Notes: generated from the sequence alone by a model not told the origin. Positions 43,635 through 52,790 are shown, counted from the stretch's first letter. The stretch is DNA of 64,000 bases from Terrimesophilobacter sp044464485 (GCA_044464485.1 JBIQLG010000008.1:1-64000), one strand, 5' to 3'. Numbers and translations are program-made.

Positions 43635-46631
43635 TCAGCTCGTGCGCGGACCGCGCGTGGGAACCGCGTCGACCGCTCCGCCGTAAAAACTGGATTCAAA
43701 AACTCGGCGCGCGCGACGCGTCACGCGCAAATAATCTTCCTCCAGTCGGCTGGCGGAGCCCGGCGGATATCCCATGAGTCGTGCCACCCCGTCAAGTTGG
43801 GCACGATCCACCGGCAACACGTCCGAAGTCTTCGATGTCCACAGGGTCATGGCGGATCTCGCGCGCGAAGCAAACAGCCACGCCTCGCGCAATAGATGCA
43901 CGTCGGATGCCGCCAACAGGCCCTCGTCGTGCGCTGCGGCAAGTGCGGCAAGAGTGGACGTCGTGCGCAGTCCCTCAACGCTCGCACCGTGCCGCAACTG
44001 CAACAGTTGCACCAGCCATTCGACGTCACTGAGCGAACCGCGACCGAGCTTGAGGTGCCGTGAACGCTCGGCTCCCTGCGGCAAACGCTCTGATTCCACG
44101 CGCGCCTTGATGCGGCGCACCTCGCGCACGTCGGCCGCGGATATCTCCCGCGGAAAACGCACCTCGTCAGCAAGTCGCTCGAAATCGCGGCACAGTTGCT
44201 CATCGCCCGCAACCGCACGCGCGCGTAAGAGCGCCTGCGCCTCCCACGTGAGCGACCAGCGCTCATAATAGGCGCGATACGATTCGAGCGAACGCACCAC
44301 AGCGCCGTTCTTGCCTTCCGGTCGCAGTCCGATATCGAGATCCAATGGAAACTGCAGATCGTTCGTAATTTGGTTCAGTGCAGAAACCAGTCGTTCCGCA
44401 GCTTTCTGCGCCGCCTCGCCTGCGCCTTCTGGTGCCCTGTAGACGTAGATGACGTCGGCATCCGAACCAAACCCGAGTTCCGCTCCACCGAAGCGGCCCA
44501 TGGCGATCACCGCGAACTCCATGCCCTTGGGCTCGGCATTGTCTTTCATCGACGTGGCCAGAGCGAGGGCGGATCGAATTGTCGAGGTTGTCAACGCGCT
44601 CAGAGCAGTGCCGACTTCCTGCACGTCAATCAGCTCCAGCGTGCTCGCAATCGCTACGCGGAGTATTTCGCGTCGACGCGCGTTTCGAATGGCGAGAGCC
44701 GCGGCCTCCGGATCGCGAGAGTGTCGCTTGACTATCGCCCGACCCTCCTCATCGAGCACGGATAGCGTGCGCCCGGCGAGCTCGGAATCCTTTTCCAGCC
44801 ACGCCACCGCCTCGGGAATGCGTTCGAAAAGCTCCCCAATGAATTTGCTCCCGGCAAGCAGTTGAGTGAGCCGATGTCCGGCCCCGGACGAGTCTCGAAG
44901 CATCCTGAGGAACCAGTGAGATTCGCCCAGGGCGTCGCTCAGTCTCCTGAACACCAGCAACCCGCGATCCGGATCCGCCCCCTCCGAGAGCCACTGGAGA
45001 ATTACCGGCAACAGGTTGCGCTGAATTGTTGCCCGCCGCGACAGACCTGACGTGAGAACGCCAATGTGTCGCAAGGCGCCGTCGGGGTCGCGGAATCCAA
45101 TCGCGGCGAGTCGCGCGGATGCCTGTTCGCTCGTGAGCGAAAACCCTTCCTCAGGCAATGCGGCGACCGCAGAAAGAAGGGGGCGGTAGAAGAGGCGTTC
45201 GTGAAGCGTCCGCACCTCCGTTTTGACCGCGTGCCACTTATCCAAAAGTTCCTTGGCGGTCGTCGCCAAACCGCTTGCCCGAGCGAGCACGCGAACGCCG
45301 TTGTCCTCTCGAGGCATGAGATGGGTGCGCTGCAGGCGTGAAAGCTGAAGTCGATGTTCCAGCAGGCGCAGGAATCGGTAATCGTTGCTGAATCGAGCGG
45401 CTTCATCGCGACCGATGTAGCCGCGCTCGGCGAGGGCGCTCAACGCCGGGAGGGTTCCCGGCTGCCGCACACCGTCATCCGTTTGGCCATGCACGAGCTG
45501 CAGCAGTTGAATGGTGAATTCGATATCGCGCAACCCTCCCCTGCCGAGTTTGAGCTGAACATCCGCTTCGTCGGGAGGGATGTGGTCGGTTACTCGCTCG
45601 CGCATGCGCTGTACGGACTCGACGAAGTTGTCTCTGCCGGCGCTGGACCACACGAGCGGGTTCATCTCCCGCACAAAACGCGCGCCCAGTTCACGGTCGC
45701 CGGCGATCGGCCTTGCCTTCAGCATCGCCTGAAACTCCCAATCCTTTGCCCAGCGACCGTAGTAGGCCACATGTGAGTCCAGACTCCGAACGAGTGCTCC
45801 GTCTTTGCCTTCAGGGCGAAGGTTTGCATCGAGTTCCCACAGCTCCGGTTCGATGTCGGGGCTCTGAATTGTTTTCCCGAGCCGAATCGCGAGCCAGGTT
45901 GCAATTTCAACGGCGCGCTCCGTGGAAATCACCGGCTCCGCCTCTGCCACATAAATGACATCGACGTCGCTTACGTAATTGAGTTCGTGAGCTCCCGTCT
46001 TGCCCATGCCGATGACAGTCAGTCGGGTCGCGGCTACTTCCTGCGCGGGAAACGGCGCACTTCGGCGCGCATGCGTCAGGGCGACATCCAGCGTCACGCC
46101 AGCAAGGTCGGCAAGGCAGGCGCCCACTCGATCAACCCCCGCGAGCTGATCATCCTGACTCAGGTCAAAAGCTGCAATGCGCGAGAGCATCCGACGATAT
46201 CGGATGCGAAGGTCCACGACCGCAGTATTCGAACCTCCGCGCGCACCGTCGGGTGCGCCGATGCCGGTTTCAAGTTCGGCGTGAATTTCTTCCACCGTGG
46301 GCAATCGATCGGTTGAGGCATCCAGGTGCGTCAACTCTTCGGGTCTGCGGCGGTAGAACTCCCCAAGGCCGCTCGACGCACCCAGCAGTCGAATCAAACG
46401 ACGGGCAAGGTCCGGATTCGCGAGCACGCTGTCCAGGGTCTCCCCCGCCCGTTCCCGCAGTTGCACGAGGTATTTGAGCGCCTGATCGGGGTCGGCGACC
46501 GTCGTGAAATGCGGAAGAATATCCGAATCGAATTCTGCGAGGAGTGCCTGCGCAGTCCGCAACTCTGCGAAGCCGAGTCGGGCGAGCTGACTCAAACCTG
46601 CCGTGTCACGCGAGGACTGCGAACGACTCAT
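43635..46631 (-). CDS. glnE: Glutamine synthetase adenylyltransferase/deadenylase
   Basis: The 998-residue bifunctional enzyme adds and removes AMP on the glutamine synthetase tyrosine. It carries two nucleotidyltransferase domains. The N-terminal one has GMGKTGAHELNYVSDVDVIYV (about 215), and the C-terminal one has AMGRFGGAELGFGSDADVIYV (about 700); both keep the GxxDxD metal motif. GRGGLRDIEFTIQLLQL and GRGSLSDVEWLVQLLQL mark the matching linker segments. It follows glnA2 by 6 bases. PII control is expected from the family, but no PII gene is nearby. Confidence 0.95.
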   Translation of the reverse strand: MSRSQSSRDTAGLSQLARLGFAELRTAQALLAEFDSDILPHFTTVADPDQALKYLVQLRERAGETLDSVLANPDLARRLIRLLGASSGLGEFYRRRPEELTHLDASTDRLPTVEEIHAELETGIGAPDGARGGSNTAVVDLRIRYRRMLSRIAAFDLSQDDQLAGVDRVGACLADLAGVTLDVALTHARRSAPFPAQEVAATRLTVIGMGKTGAHELNYVSDVDVIYVAEAEPVISTERAVEIATWLAIRLGKTIQSPDIEPELWELDANLRPEGKDGALVRSLDSHVAYYGRWAKDWEFQAMLKARPIAGDRELGARFVREMNPLVWSSAGRDNFVESVQRMRERVTDHIPPDEADVQLKLGRGGLRDIEFTIQLLQLVHGQTDDGVRQPGTLPALSALAERGYIGRDEAARFSNDYRFLRLLEHRLQLSRLQRTHLMPREDNGVRVLARASGLATTAKELLDKWHAVKTEVRTLHERLFYRPLLSAVAALPEEGFSLTSEQASARLAAIGFRDPDGALRHIGVLTSGLSRRATIQRNLLPVILQWLSEGADPDRGLLVFRRLSDALGESHWFLRMLRDSSGAGHRLTQLLAGSKFIGELFERIPEAVAWLEKDSELAGRTLSVLDEEGRAIVKRHSRDPEAAALAIRNARRREILRVAIASTLELIDVQEVGTALSALTTSTIRSALALATSMKDNAEPKGMEFAVIAMGRFGGAELGFGSDADVIYVYRAPEGAGEAAQKAAERLVSALNQITNDLQFPLDLDIGLRPEGKNGAVVRSLESYRAYYERWSLTWEAQALLRARAVAGDEQLCRDFERLADEVRFPREISAADVREVRRIKARVESERLPQGAERSRHLKLGRGSLSDVEWLVQLLQLRHGASVEGLRTTSTLAALAAAHDEGLLAASDVHLLREAWLFASRARSAMTLWTSKTSDVLPVDRAQLDGVARLMGYPPGSASRLEEDYLRVTRRARRVFESSFYGGAVDAVPTRGPRTS

Positions 46632-46637
46632 GGCACG

Positions 46638-47978
46638 CTAGAGCATCTCCAGGTTGCTGTCGAGTTCGAACGGAGTCACCTGTGCGCGATACGCCGTCCA
46701 CTCTCGCTGCTTGTTGAGCAGGACGTAGTTGAAGACCTGCTCACCCAGGGTCTCTGCCACGAGTTCGGAGCCCTTCATGATGGATGCTGCGTGGTCGAGG
46801 TTCGCAGGAAGCGGGTTGTATCCCAGTGCCTTTCGCTCCGATTCGCTCAAATCCCACACGTTGTCTTCCGCCTCCGGAGGCAGTTCGTATTCTTCCTCGA
46901 TGCCCTTGAGACCGGCGGCCAGCAGGAGCGAATACGCGAGATACGGGTTCGCCGCAGAGTCAATGGCCCGATATTCAACCCGCGAACTTTGACCCTTGTT
47001 CGGCTTGTACAGCGGCACCCTGATGAGAGCCGAACGGTTGTTGTGCCCCCAGCACACGAAGCTTGGAGCCTCTCCCCCGCCCCAAAGCCGCTTGTACGAG
47101 TTCACGAACTGGTTGGTGACCGCGGTGATCTCCGGAGCGTGTTTCAGCAGGCCCGCGATGAAGTGCCTGCCCACCCGCGACAGCTGGTATTGGGCACCCG
47201 CCTCATAAAACGCGTTCGTATCTCCCTCGAACAGAGACATGTGCGTGTGCATGCCTGATCCCGGATGCTCGGAGAACGGTTTCGGCATGAACGTCGCGTA
47301 TACGCCTTCCTCGATTGCCACCTCTTTGATCACCGTGCGGAAGGTCATGATATTGTCCGCTGTCGTGAGTCCGTCGGCGTATCGGAGATCGATCTCGTTC
47401 TGGCCGGGGCCGCCTTCATGGTGACTGAATTCCACCGAAATACCGAGATCCTCCAGCATCCGCACGGAGCGCCGTCGGAAGTCGTGAGCCGTGCCACCGG
47501 GGACGTTGTCGAAATAGCCCGCTGAGTCAACCGGAACAGGTCTTCCCTTGTCATCAAGTTTGGAACTCTTGAGCAGATAGAACTCGATTTCCGGGTGCGT
47601 GTAAAACGTGAATCCGCGATCGGCCGCCTTGGCGAGGGTACGCTTGAGCACATTGCGGGGGTCGGCGACGGCGGGTTCACCATCCGGCGTCATAATGTCG
47701 CAGAACATGCGCACCGTCGGGTCGATCTCGCCCCGCCACGGCAAAATCTGGAACGTCGCGGGGTCCGGATGCAGCAGCACATCCGCCTCGTACTTTCGCG
47801 TGAGGCCCTCAATGGCCGAACCATCCACACCGACACCTTCCGCGAAGGCGCCCTCCACTTCTGCGGGTGCGATTGCCACCGATTTGAGCGTTCCCACTAC
47901 ATCGGTGAACCAGAGTCGTACGAACTTGACGCCGCGCTCCTCGATGGTGCGCAGAACGAAATCACGCTGTTTGTCCAT
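46638..47978 (-). CDS. glnA2: Glutamine synthetase-like protein of the GlnA2 type
   Basis: This 446-residue protein is a type I glutamine synthetase with GVDGSAIEGL, YTHPEIEFYLL, EFSHHEGGPGQNEIDLRYADG and RSALIRVP. The segment equivalent to the adenylylation loop reads YELPPEAEDNVWDLS, without the tyrosine context of GlnA1, so GlnE probably does not modify it. It resembles mycobacterial GlnA2 in placement before glnE. AGAGGAG precedes the ATG. Whether it makes glutamine or acts on another gamma-glutamyl acceptor cannot be told from sequence. It is divergent from panB. Confidence 0.9.
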   Translation of the reverse strand: MDKQRDFVLRTIEERGVKFVRLWFTDVVGTLKSVAIAPAEVEGAFAEGVGVDGSAIEGLTRKYEADVLLHPDPATFQILPWRGEIDPTVRMFCDIMTPDGEPAVADPRNVLKRTLAKAADRGFTFYTHPEIEFYLLKSSKLDDKGRPVPVDSAGYFDNVPGGTAHDFRRRSVRMLEDLGISVEFSHHEGGPGQNEIDLRYADGLTTADNIMTFRTVIKEVAIEEGVYATFMPKPFSEHPGSGMHTHMSLFEGDTNAFYEAGAQYQLSRVGRHFIAGLLKHAPEITAVTNQFVNSYKRLWGGGEAPSFVCWGHNNRSALIRVPLYKPNKGQSSRVEYRAIDSAANPYLAYSLLLAAGLKGIEEEYELPPEAEDNVWDLSESERKALGYNPLPANLDHAASIMKGSELVAETLGEQVFNYVLLNKQREWTAYRAQVTPFELDSNLEML

Positions 47979-48036
47979 GATCTCCTCTTTGGTCAGGATG
48001 CGGTGGCCGTCTATGCCCGCTTATCAGGCTAGTGGC

Positions 48037-48042
48037 TAGACT
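48037..48042 (+). promoter_or_regulatory. Leaderless -10 element of panB
   Basis: TAGACT lies 6 bases before the panB ATG, with no Shine-Dalgarno between them. Confidence 0.5.
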
Positions 48043-48048
48043 CGCTTC

Positions 48049-48882
48049 ATGAACGATCCTGCAGCAGCTGCGGCCCAGGCGAATCTCAAAAAAGTGCGCA
48101 CGCGGCACTTTCAGTCGGCGAAAGAGACGGGGACGAAGATCGTCGGCCTCACAAGCTATGACCAGTTGAGTGCCGCAATTTTCGACAGGGCCGGCATCGA
48201 TTTTCTGCTGGTCGGCGATTCTGCCGGCAACAACGTTCTCGGCTTCGACACGACGCTTCCCGTGACGATCGATGAATTGATTCCTCTCACGCGCGCGGTT
48301 GCGGGTGCGGTCAGCCGCGCCTTCGTCGTTGCCGACATGCCGTTCGGATCTTACGAGAGCGGTCCGGAGGACGCACTCCACACGGCGTTTCGATTCATGA
48401 AGGAAACGCACGCGCACGCGGTGAAACTTGAGGGCGGCCAACGCAGCGCGGAGCAGATTCGGAGAATTGTTTCTGCCGGAATTCCGGTGATGGCCCACAT
48501 CGGATTCACACCGCAGAGTGAGCACGGACTCGGTGGGCATATAATTCAAGGACGCGGCGAAGGGCTCGAACAGCTTCTCGCCGATGCGCACGCCGTCGAA
48601 GATGCCGGTGCGTTCTCTGTCGTGTTGGAAATGGTTCCGGCATCGGCTGCCGCTCAGGTGACCAAAGAGTTGCGCATTCCGACTATCGGTGTTGGTGCTG
48701 GGCCGGATGTCGATGGCCAGTTGATGGTCTGGACAGACTGGGCGGGTTTCACGACCGGTCGGATACCGAAGTTCGTGAAACAGTACGCGAACCTCTCCGG
48801 GATCCTGTCGGATGCCGTCAGCGCCTATCGAGCGGATGTTGCGGACGGAGCCTATCCGGCCCCCGAGCACAACTACGAGTAA
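48049..48882 (+). CDS. panB: 3-methyl-2-oxobutanoate hydroxymethyltransferase
   Basis: This 277-residue enzyme makes ketopantoate for pantothenate and CoA. Metal- and substrate-binding segments are LTSYDQLSAAIFDRAGIDFLLVGDSAGNNVLGFDTTLPVTIDEL (about 37-80), KLEGG, HIGFTPQSEH and IGVGAGPDVDGQ. The length is normal. No other pan gene is adjacent. It appears leaderless. The gdhA gene follows 72 bases later. Confidence 0.95.
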   Translation: MNDPAAAAAQANLKKVRTRHFQSAKETGTKIVGLTSYDQLSAAIFDRAGIDFLLVGDSAGNNVLGFDTTLPVTIDELIPLTRAVAGAVSRAFVVADMPFGSYESGPEDALHTAFRFMKETHAHAVKLEGGQRSAEQIRRIVSAGIPVMAHIGFTPQSEHGLGGHIIQGRGEGLEQLLADAHAVEDAGAFSVVLEMVPASAAAQVTKELRIPTIGVGAGPDVDGQLMVWTDWAGFTTGRIPKFVKQYANLSGILSDAVSAYRADVADGAYPAPEHNYE

Positions 48883-48954
48883 CGCAGCAACCGTTCGGCG
48901 TGAACGACGCCAGGTTTCCGCAGTGCGCTCCGCCATTTCAAACGAAAGCGCACC

Positions 48955-50304
48955 GTGCATCAGCTATTTTCCCCTCTCGTAAACGACGTGTTCGAGGCAG
49001 CGCTCCATCGCAGCCCGGGTGAATCCGAATTCCATCAGGCACTCGGTGAAGTGCTTGAATCCATCGGACCTGTTCTCGATAAGCATCCTGAGTATGTGAA
49101 GAACGGCATCCTCGAACGCCTCGTGGAACCCGAGCGGCAAATCATCTTTCGAGTTCCCTGGGTCGATGACTCCGGCGAAGTTCGCGTGAATCGGGGATAT
49201 CGGGTGCAATTCAATTCGGCGCTCGGTCCGTTCAAGGGTGGTTTGCGATTTCACCCGTCGGTGAACCTCAGCATTCTCAAGTTCCTCGGATTCGAGCAGG
49301 TATTCAAGAACGCTCTCACCGGCCAAAGCATCGGCGGTGCAAAGGGCGGCAGTGATTTTGATCCGCGCAATCGTTCCGATGCCGAAGTGATGAGGTTCTG
49401 TCAGAGCTTCATGACCGAACTCTTCCGGCACATCGGAGACGACACGGATGTCCCCGCCGGAGATATCGGCGTAGGGGGCCGGGAGATCGGTTATCTGTTC
49501 GGGCAATACCGGCGCCTCGCCAACCGCCACGAGTCCGGTGCCATGACGGGCAAGGGCATCGGTTGGGGCGGTGCCCCCGTGCGCACGGAAGCCACCGGCT
49601 ACGGTGCCGTCTATTTTCTGCAGGAGATGTTGGGCGTTCAGGGCCACACGCTCGAAGGCAAGACTGCGGTTGTCTCCGGTTCCGGAAACGTCGCCATTTA
49701 CGCGATCGAAAAGCTTCAACAACTCGGCGCGCTGCCGATCACCGCGTCGGATTCCTCGGGATTCGTCGTTGACGAGGATGGCATCGATCTGGAGCTGCTC
49801 AAGGAACTCAAGGAGGCCGGTCGGGAACGAATCTCGGCGTACGCGCAGCGTCGAAACAGCGCGCGCTTCATGGAATCCGGCCGTGTGTGGGAGACGCCTG
49901 GCGACCTGGCCGTGCCGTGTGCAACGCAAAATGAACTCGGTCCCGATGACGCTGCTGCTCTCATCCGAAATGGGGTCCTCGCCGTATCCGAAGGGGCCAA
50001 CATGCCGTGCACCCCGGATGCCGTGCAGGCTTTTTCGGATGCCGGAGTGCTGTTCGGTCCCGGCAAGGCGGCAAATGCCGGAGGAGTCGCGGTCTCGGCT
50101 CTGGAGATGCAGCAGAACGCCTCACGCGCCCAATGGAATTTCGAGGAAAGCGAAATTCGACTTCGTGGAATCATGGCGGACATTCACTCCGCCGCCTACA
50201 CGGCCTCCGAGGAATACGGCCGGCCAGGGGATTACGTGCTGGGTGCGAATGTCGCCGGTTTCGAACGCGTCGCACGAGCCATGCTCGCACAGGGCATCGT
50301 CTGA
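48955..50304 (+). CDS. gdhA: NADP-type glutamate dehydrogenase
   Basis: The 449-residue enzyme interconverts 2-oxoglutarate plus ammonium with glutamate. The substrate domain has GPFKGGLRFHPSVNLSILKFLGFEQVFKNALTG with the catalytic lysines, and GGSDFDPRNRSDAEVMRFCQSFM. The nucleotide-binding glycines are in VVSGSGNVAIYA. The length and hexamer-type sequence are those of the small NADP class. It starts with GTG and has only a weak AACGAAAG upstream. No convincing GlnR box is seen upstream; a short palindrome, CGTTC-n5-GAACG, lies at 48891-48905. Confidence 0.94.
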   Translation: MHQLFSPLVNDVFEAALHRSPGESEFHQALGEVLESIGPVLDKHPEYVKNGILERLVEPERQIIFRVPWVDDSGEVRVNRGYRVQFNSALGPFKGGLRFHPSVNLSILKFLGFEQVFKNALTGQSIGGAKGGSDFDPRNRSDAEVMRFCQSFMTELFRHIGDDTDVPAGDIGVGGREIGYLFGQYRRLANRHESGAMTGKGIGWGGAPVRTEATGYGAVYFLQEMLGVQGHTLEGKTAVVSGSGNVAIYAIEKLQQLGALPITASDSSGFVVDEDGIDLELLKELKEAGRERISAYAQRRNSARFMESGRVWETPGDLAVPCATQNELGPDDAAALIRNGVLAVSEGANMPCTPDAVQAFSDAGVLFGPGKAANAGGVAVSALEMQQNASRAQWNFEESEIRLRGIMADIHSAAYTASEEYGRPGDYVLGANVAGFERVARAMLAQGIV

Positions 50305-50340
50305 AATGCCGCGAACGGCGAGCGTACGATCAGGAGTGGC

Positions 50341-50514
50341 TCAGTCGTCTTCCTCAGCATCCTCGTGCGCCCATTCGCGCGCACGTTCAGCGATGATTTC
50401 GTTCGCACGCGCAGCTTCCTCGCGCGTGGCGAACGGGCCGAGCCGGTCAAGCCACAGCGACTGCGGCCCCTCCTCGACCTCCTGGGTCTTCGTATTGAAC
50501 CACCACTCGGTCAT
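50341..50514 (-). CDS. 57-residue conserved-type small protein
   Basis: The frame encodes MTEWWFNTKTQEVEEGPQSL followed by WLDRLGPFATREEAARANEI and ends in a helix with an acidic tail (EDAEEDD). An excellent AAAGGAGA lies 5 bases before the ATG, and codon use is like the neighbours. Small proteins with the same shape, beginning WWxNTxTxEVE and with GPFATREEAxRA, are common in Microbacteriaceae and are sometimes labelled SPOR-like. The function is unknown. Its start lies 32 bases from the start of map on the other strand. Confidence 0.85.
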   Translation of the reverse strand: MTEWWFNTKTQEVEEGPQSLWLDRLGPFATREEAARANEIIAERAREWAHEDAEEDD

Positions 50515-50533
50515 GGGAATCTCCTTTGCAGCC

Positions 50534-50539
50534 TAAAAT
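50534..50539 (+). promoter_or_regulatory. Leaderless -10 element of map
   Basis: TAAAAT lies 7 bases before the map ATG at 50547, with no Shine-Dalgarno between them. Confidence 0.5.
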
Positions 50540-50546
50540 TGATCCT

Positions 50547-51437
50547 ATGCCCAGGGATTCCAGCGGACACCTTTTGCCGGGAAAACTCTCACCCCTCCGT
50601 CAGGTACCACGCCATATCGCCGCTCCGGAATACGTGGGCAAGAGCGAGCCCGCACTTTCGGGCATCGACGTCTACGACGAATCCGAAGTCGATCGCATTC
50701 GCGCGGCCGGCCAGATCGCCGCAGCGGCCATCGATGCGGTCGGCGACGCCATCCGGCCGGGAGCGACCACGGAGGAACTGGATCGCATCGGCCACGAATT
50801 TCTGATTGCGCACGACGCGTACCCCTCCACGCTCGGTTACCGCGGCTTTCCCAAATCGCTGTGCTCGTCGATCAACGAAGTGATCTGCCACGGAATTCCT
50901 GACGACACGGTTCTGCAGGATGGTGACATCGTCAACATCGATATCACGGCGTTCAAAGACGGAATGCACGGAGACACCAATCGCACGTTCCTCGTGGGTG
51001 ACGTGGCACCGGAGGTTGCCGCACTCGTCGAACGCACCCGAGAGGCATTGCTCCGCGGCATCAAGGCTGCGGCGGTCGGCCGTCGGGTGAATGTGATTGG
51101 ACGCGCCATCGAGTCTTATGCACAACGATTCGGCTATGGCGTCGTGCGTGATTTCACGGGACACGGAGTGGGCGAAACATTTCATTCCGGACTTATCATC
51201 CCCCACTACGATTCCCCTCACTTCACCACCGTCATCGAACCCGGAATGGTATTCACCATTGAGCCCATGCTCACTCTGGGCGCACCAGAGTGGGATTTGT
51301 GGGACGACGACTGGACTGTCACCACGAAAGACAAGAGCGTATCCGCGCAATTCGAACACACCATCGTCGTCCGCGAAAGCGGGGTAGAGATACTGACGCT
51401 CAGTGCAGTTGAGCCACGTGAAAGGGATGCCGCATGA
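50547..51437 (+). CDS. map: Methionine aminopeptidase type I
   Basis: The 296-residue enzyme removes the starter methionine from new proteins. It has an N-terminal extension of about 45 residues with proline-rich sequence, as in the longer actinobacterial MetAPs. Metal ligands are seen in DGDIVNIDITAFKDGMHGDTNRTF (two aspartates), GHGVGETFH (histidine), FTIEPML and QFEHTIVV (glutamates). The stop overlaps the ppgK start (ATGA). Confidence 0.95.
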   Translation: MPRDSSGHLLPGKLSPLRQVPRHIAAPEYVGKSEPALSGIDVYDESEVDRIRAAGQIAAAAIDAVGDAIRPGATTEELDRIGHEFLIAHDAYPSTLGYRGFPKSLCSSINEVICHGIPDDTVLQDGDIVNIDITAFKDGMHGDTNRTFLVGDVAPEVAALVERTREALLRGIKAAAVGRRVNVIGRAIESYAQRFGYGVVRDFTGHGVGETFHSGLIIPHYDSPHFTTVIEPGMVFTIEPMLTLGAPEWDLWDDDWTVTTKDKSVSAQFEHTIVVRESGVEILTLSAVEPRERDAA

Positions 51438-52180
51438 CGTCAACGGCGATCGGGATCGACATCGGCGGTACCGGCATCAAGGGTGCCGTCGTCGACGTCT
51501 CCAGCGGCGAACTCATCACCGAGCGCAAGAAGCTCCCGACGCCGAAAAACGGCAAGCCCGATGACATCCTCGACACTGTTCTAGAGCTCTTTGACGAGCT
51601 TGGCGATGTGGAAGCCGGCATGCCGGTGGGAGTGTGCTTTCCCGCCATCATCATCCATGGAATGACCATGTCCGCCGCAAACATTTCCAAGAAGTGGATT
51701 GGACTCGAAGCGGAGAAACTGTTCGAGAAGAAGCTTGGTCGCGACATCCACTTTGTCAATGATGCGGATGCCGCGGGCGTCGCCGAGGCACGCTACGGTG
51801 CCGCCATCGATGCACCCGGCCTCACCATCCTCACGACGCTCGGCACCGGAATCGGCAGCGCAATGCTCTTCAACGGCGAACTGATCCCCAATTCGGAACT
51901 CGGACACCTCAAACTTGACGGACACGATGCCGAAGAACTCGCGTCTACGTCGGCAAAAGAGAACGAGGACCTCAGCTGGAAGGAGTGGGCGAAGCGGCTT
52001 GAGCGCTATTACCAGCACCTGGAGTTCATTTTCTCGCCCGAATTGCTTCTCGTGGGTGGCGGCATTTCCAAGAGTTCGGAAGAGTTCCTCCCGCTTCTCG
52101 AACTGCGCACGCCCATCAAACCCGCGGCGCTGCGCAACAACGCAGGCATCGTGGGTGCTGCGTCCCTGGCTGTGAAGTGA
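51434..52180 (+). CDS. ppgK: Polyphosphate glucokinase
   Basis: The 248-residue ROK-family kinase phosphorylates glucose with polyphosphate or ATP. Motifs are GIDIGGTGIKGAVVDV (phosphate 1), the catalytic aspartate in FVNDADAAGVAEARYG, TLGTGIGSAMLFNGELIPNSELGHL, and VGGGISKSSEEFLPLL. The length and the short ROK core match actinobacterial PpgK. It is translationally coupled to map. The RNase P RNA gene lies downstream in the opposite direction. Confidence 0.92.
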   Translation: MTSTAIGIDIGGTGIKGAVVDVSSGELITERKKLPTPKNGKPDDILDTVLELFDELGDVEAGMPVGVCFPAIIIHGMTMSAANISKKWIGLEAEKLFEKKLGRDIHFVNDADAAGVAEARYGAAIDAPGLTILTTLGTGIGSAMLFNGELIPNSELGHLKLDGHDAEELASTSAKENEDLSWKEWAKRLERYYQHLEFIFSPELLLVGGGISKSSEEFLPLLELRTPIKPAALRNNAGIVGAASLAVK

Positions 52181-52270
52181 GAGCGCAGAAAGCAGTGCAC
52201 TTTCGGGGCCCGCAGGGCAACCATGGCCGGAAGGCGCGACACAGCTTTCAGCGTGCATCGCCAGGGTGTG

Positions 52271-52665
52271 AATGGGCCGGCTGATACGCCGGGTTCTGTT
52301 CCAGTGCTCGCGCACCTTCGACGGCCATCTATCTCGGGACTGCGTTGCCGCAGCCCTCCAGCAATCTACCCGGGAACTCGGCGGGCAGCCTTGGCGTTCC
52401 CTGTTGATCTTGCTCCGGACGAGGTTTACCCAGCCGACCCGATCACTCGGGCCGCTGGTGGTCTCTTACACCACCGTTTCACCCTTACCCCTGGCCCGTT
52501 GATAAATCAACGCGCCAGCGGCGGTCTGCTTTCTGTTGCACTTGCTCGCGGATTGCTCCGGGTGGGTGTTACCCACCGCCCTGCCCTGTGGAGCCCGGAC
52601 GTTCCTCGGCGACTGTTGCAGCCTTGCGGATGCTTCAGCCGACGCGACCGTCTTGCCGACCCATT
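52271..52665 (-). ncRNA. rnpB: RNase P RNA (class A)
   Basis: On the minus strand the P4 core GAGGAACGTCCGGGCTCCAC occurs near the 5' end, and AGATAGATGGCCGTC plus ACAGAACCCGGCGTATCAG near the 3' end, in the right order and spacing for class A RNase P RNA. The terminal P1 helix is GGGTCGGC paired with GCCGGCCC. The loop GGTAAACC and P18-like hairpins are also present. It is the catalytic RNA that trims tRNA 5' ends. The ends are set from P1 and may be off by a few bases. Confidence 0.95.
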
Positions 52666-52672
52666 CCTCGCC

Positions 52673-52678
52673 ATTCTA
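52673..52678 (-). promoter_or_regulatory. -10 element of rnpB
   Basis: TAGAAT on the minus strand is one base from TATAAT and lies 7 bases before the predicted 5' end of the RNA. The -35 region would fall inside the arm of the adjacent hairpin and does not resemble TTGACA. Confidence 0.5.
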
Positions 52679-52687
52679 CTGCGTGAC

Positions 52688-52759
52688 GATTTTGCCGGGA
52701 TAGTTCGAATGCTCTGGCGGTGAACGGAGCCGCCGCATCCGAACTATCCCGGCAAAATC
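52688..52759. repeat. Perfect 20-base inverted repeat between rnhA and rnpB
   Basis: GATTTTGCCGGGATAGTTCG (52688-52707) is exactly complementary to 52740-52759. The stem continues with ATGC/GCAT after one mismatch and GGCGG/CCGCC after a small bulge, closed by a 9-base loop. The whole is a single hairpin of about 29 pairs. It lies 3' of rnhA and immediately 5' of the rnpB promoter. There is no T-run. It could be a terminator, a dispersed palindromic element or an insulating structure. Confidence 0.85.
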
Positions 52760-52790
52760 TTGAGCAGCCCATGCATTTCGACCAAAATCC

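Noticed and set aside
48891..48905. CGTTC-n5-GAACG palindrome upstream of gdhA as a GlnR site
   Set aside because: The spacing and half-sites do not match GlnR; it is too short to assign.
43635..50304. Possible genomic island because of several nitrogen genes together
   Set aside because: Composition and codon use look like the surroundings, and the order is largely conserved in actinobacteria. No integrase or flanking repeat.
52223..52723. 166-codon plus-strand frame between ppgK and rnhA
   Set aside because: It lies within the RNase P RNA gene and the hairpin, and encodes nothing recognisable.
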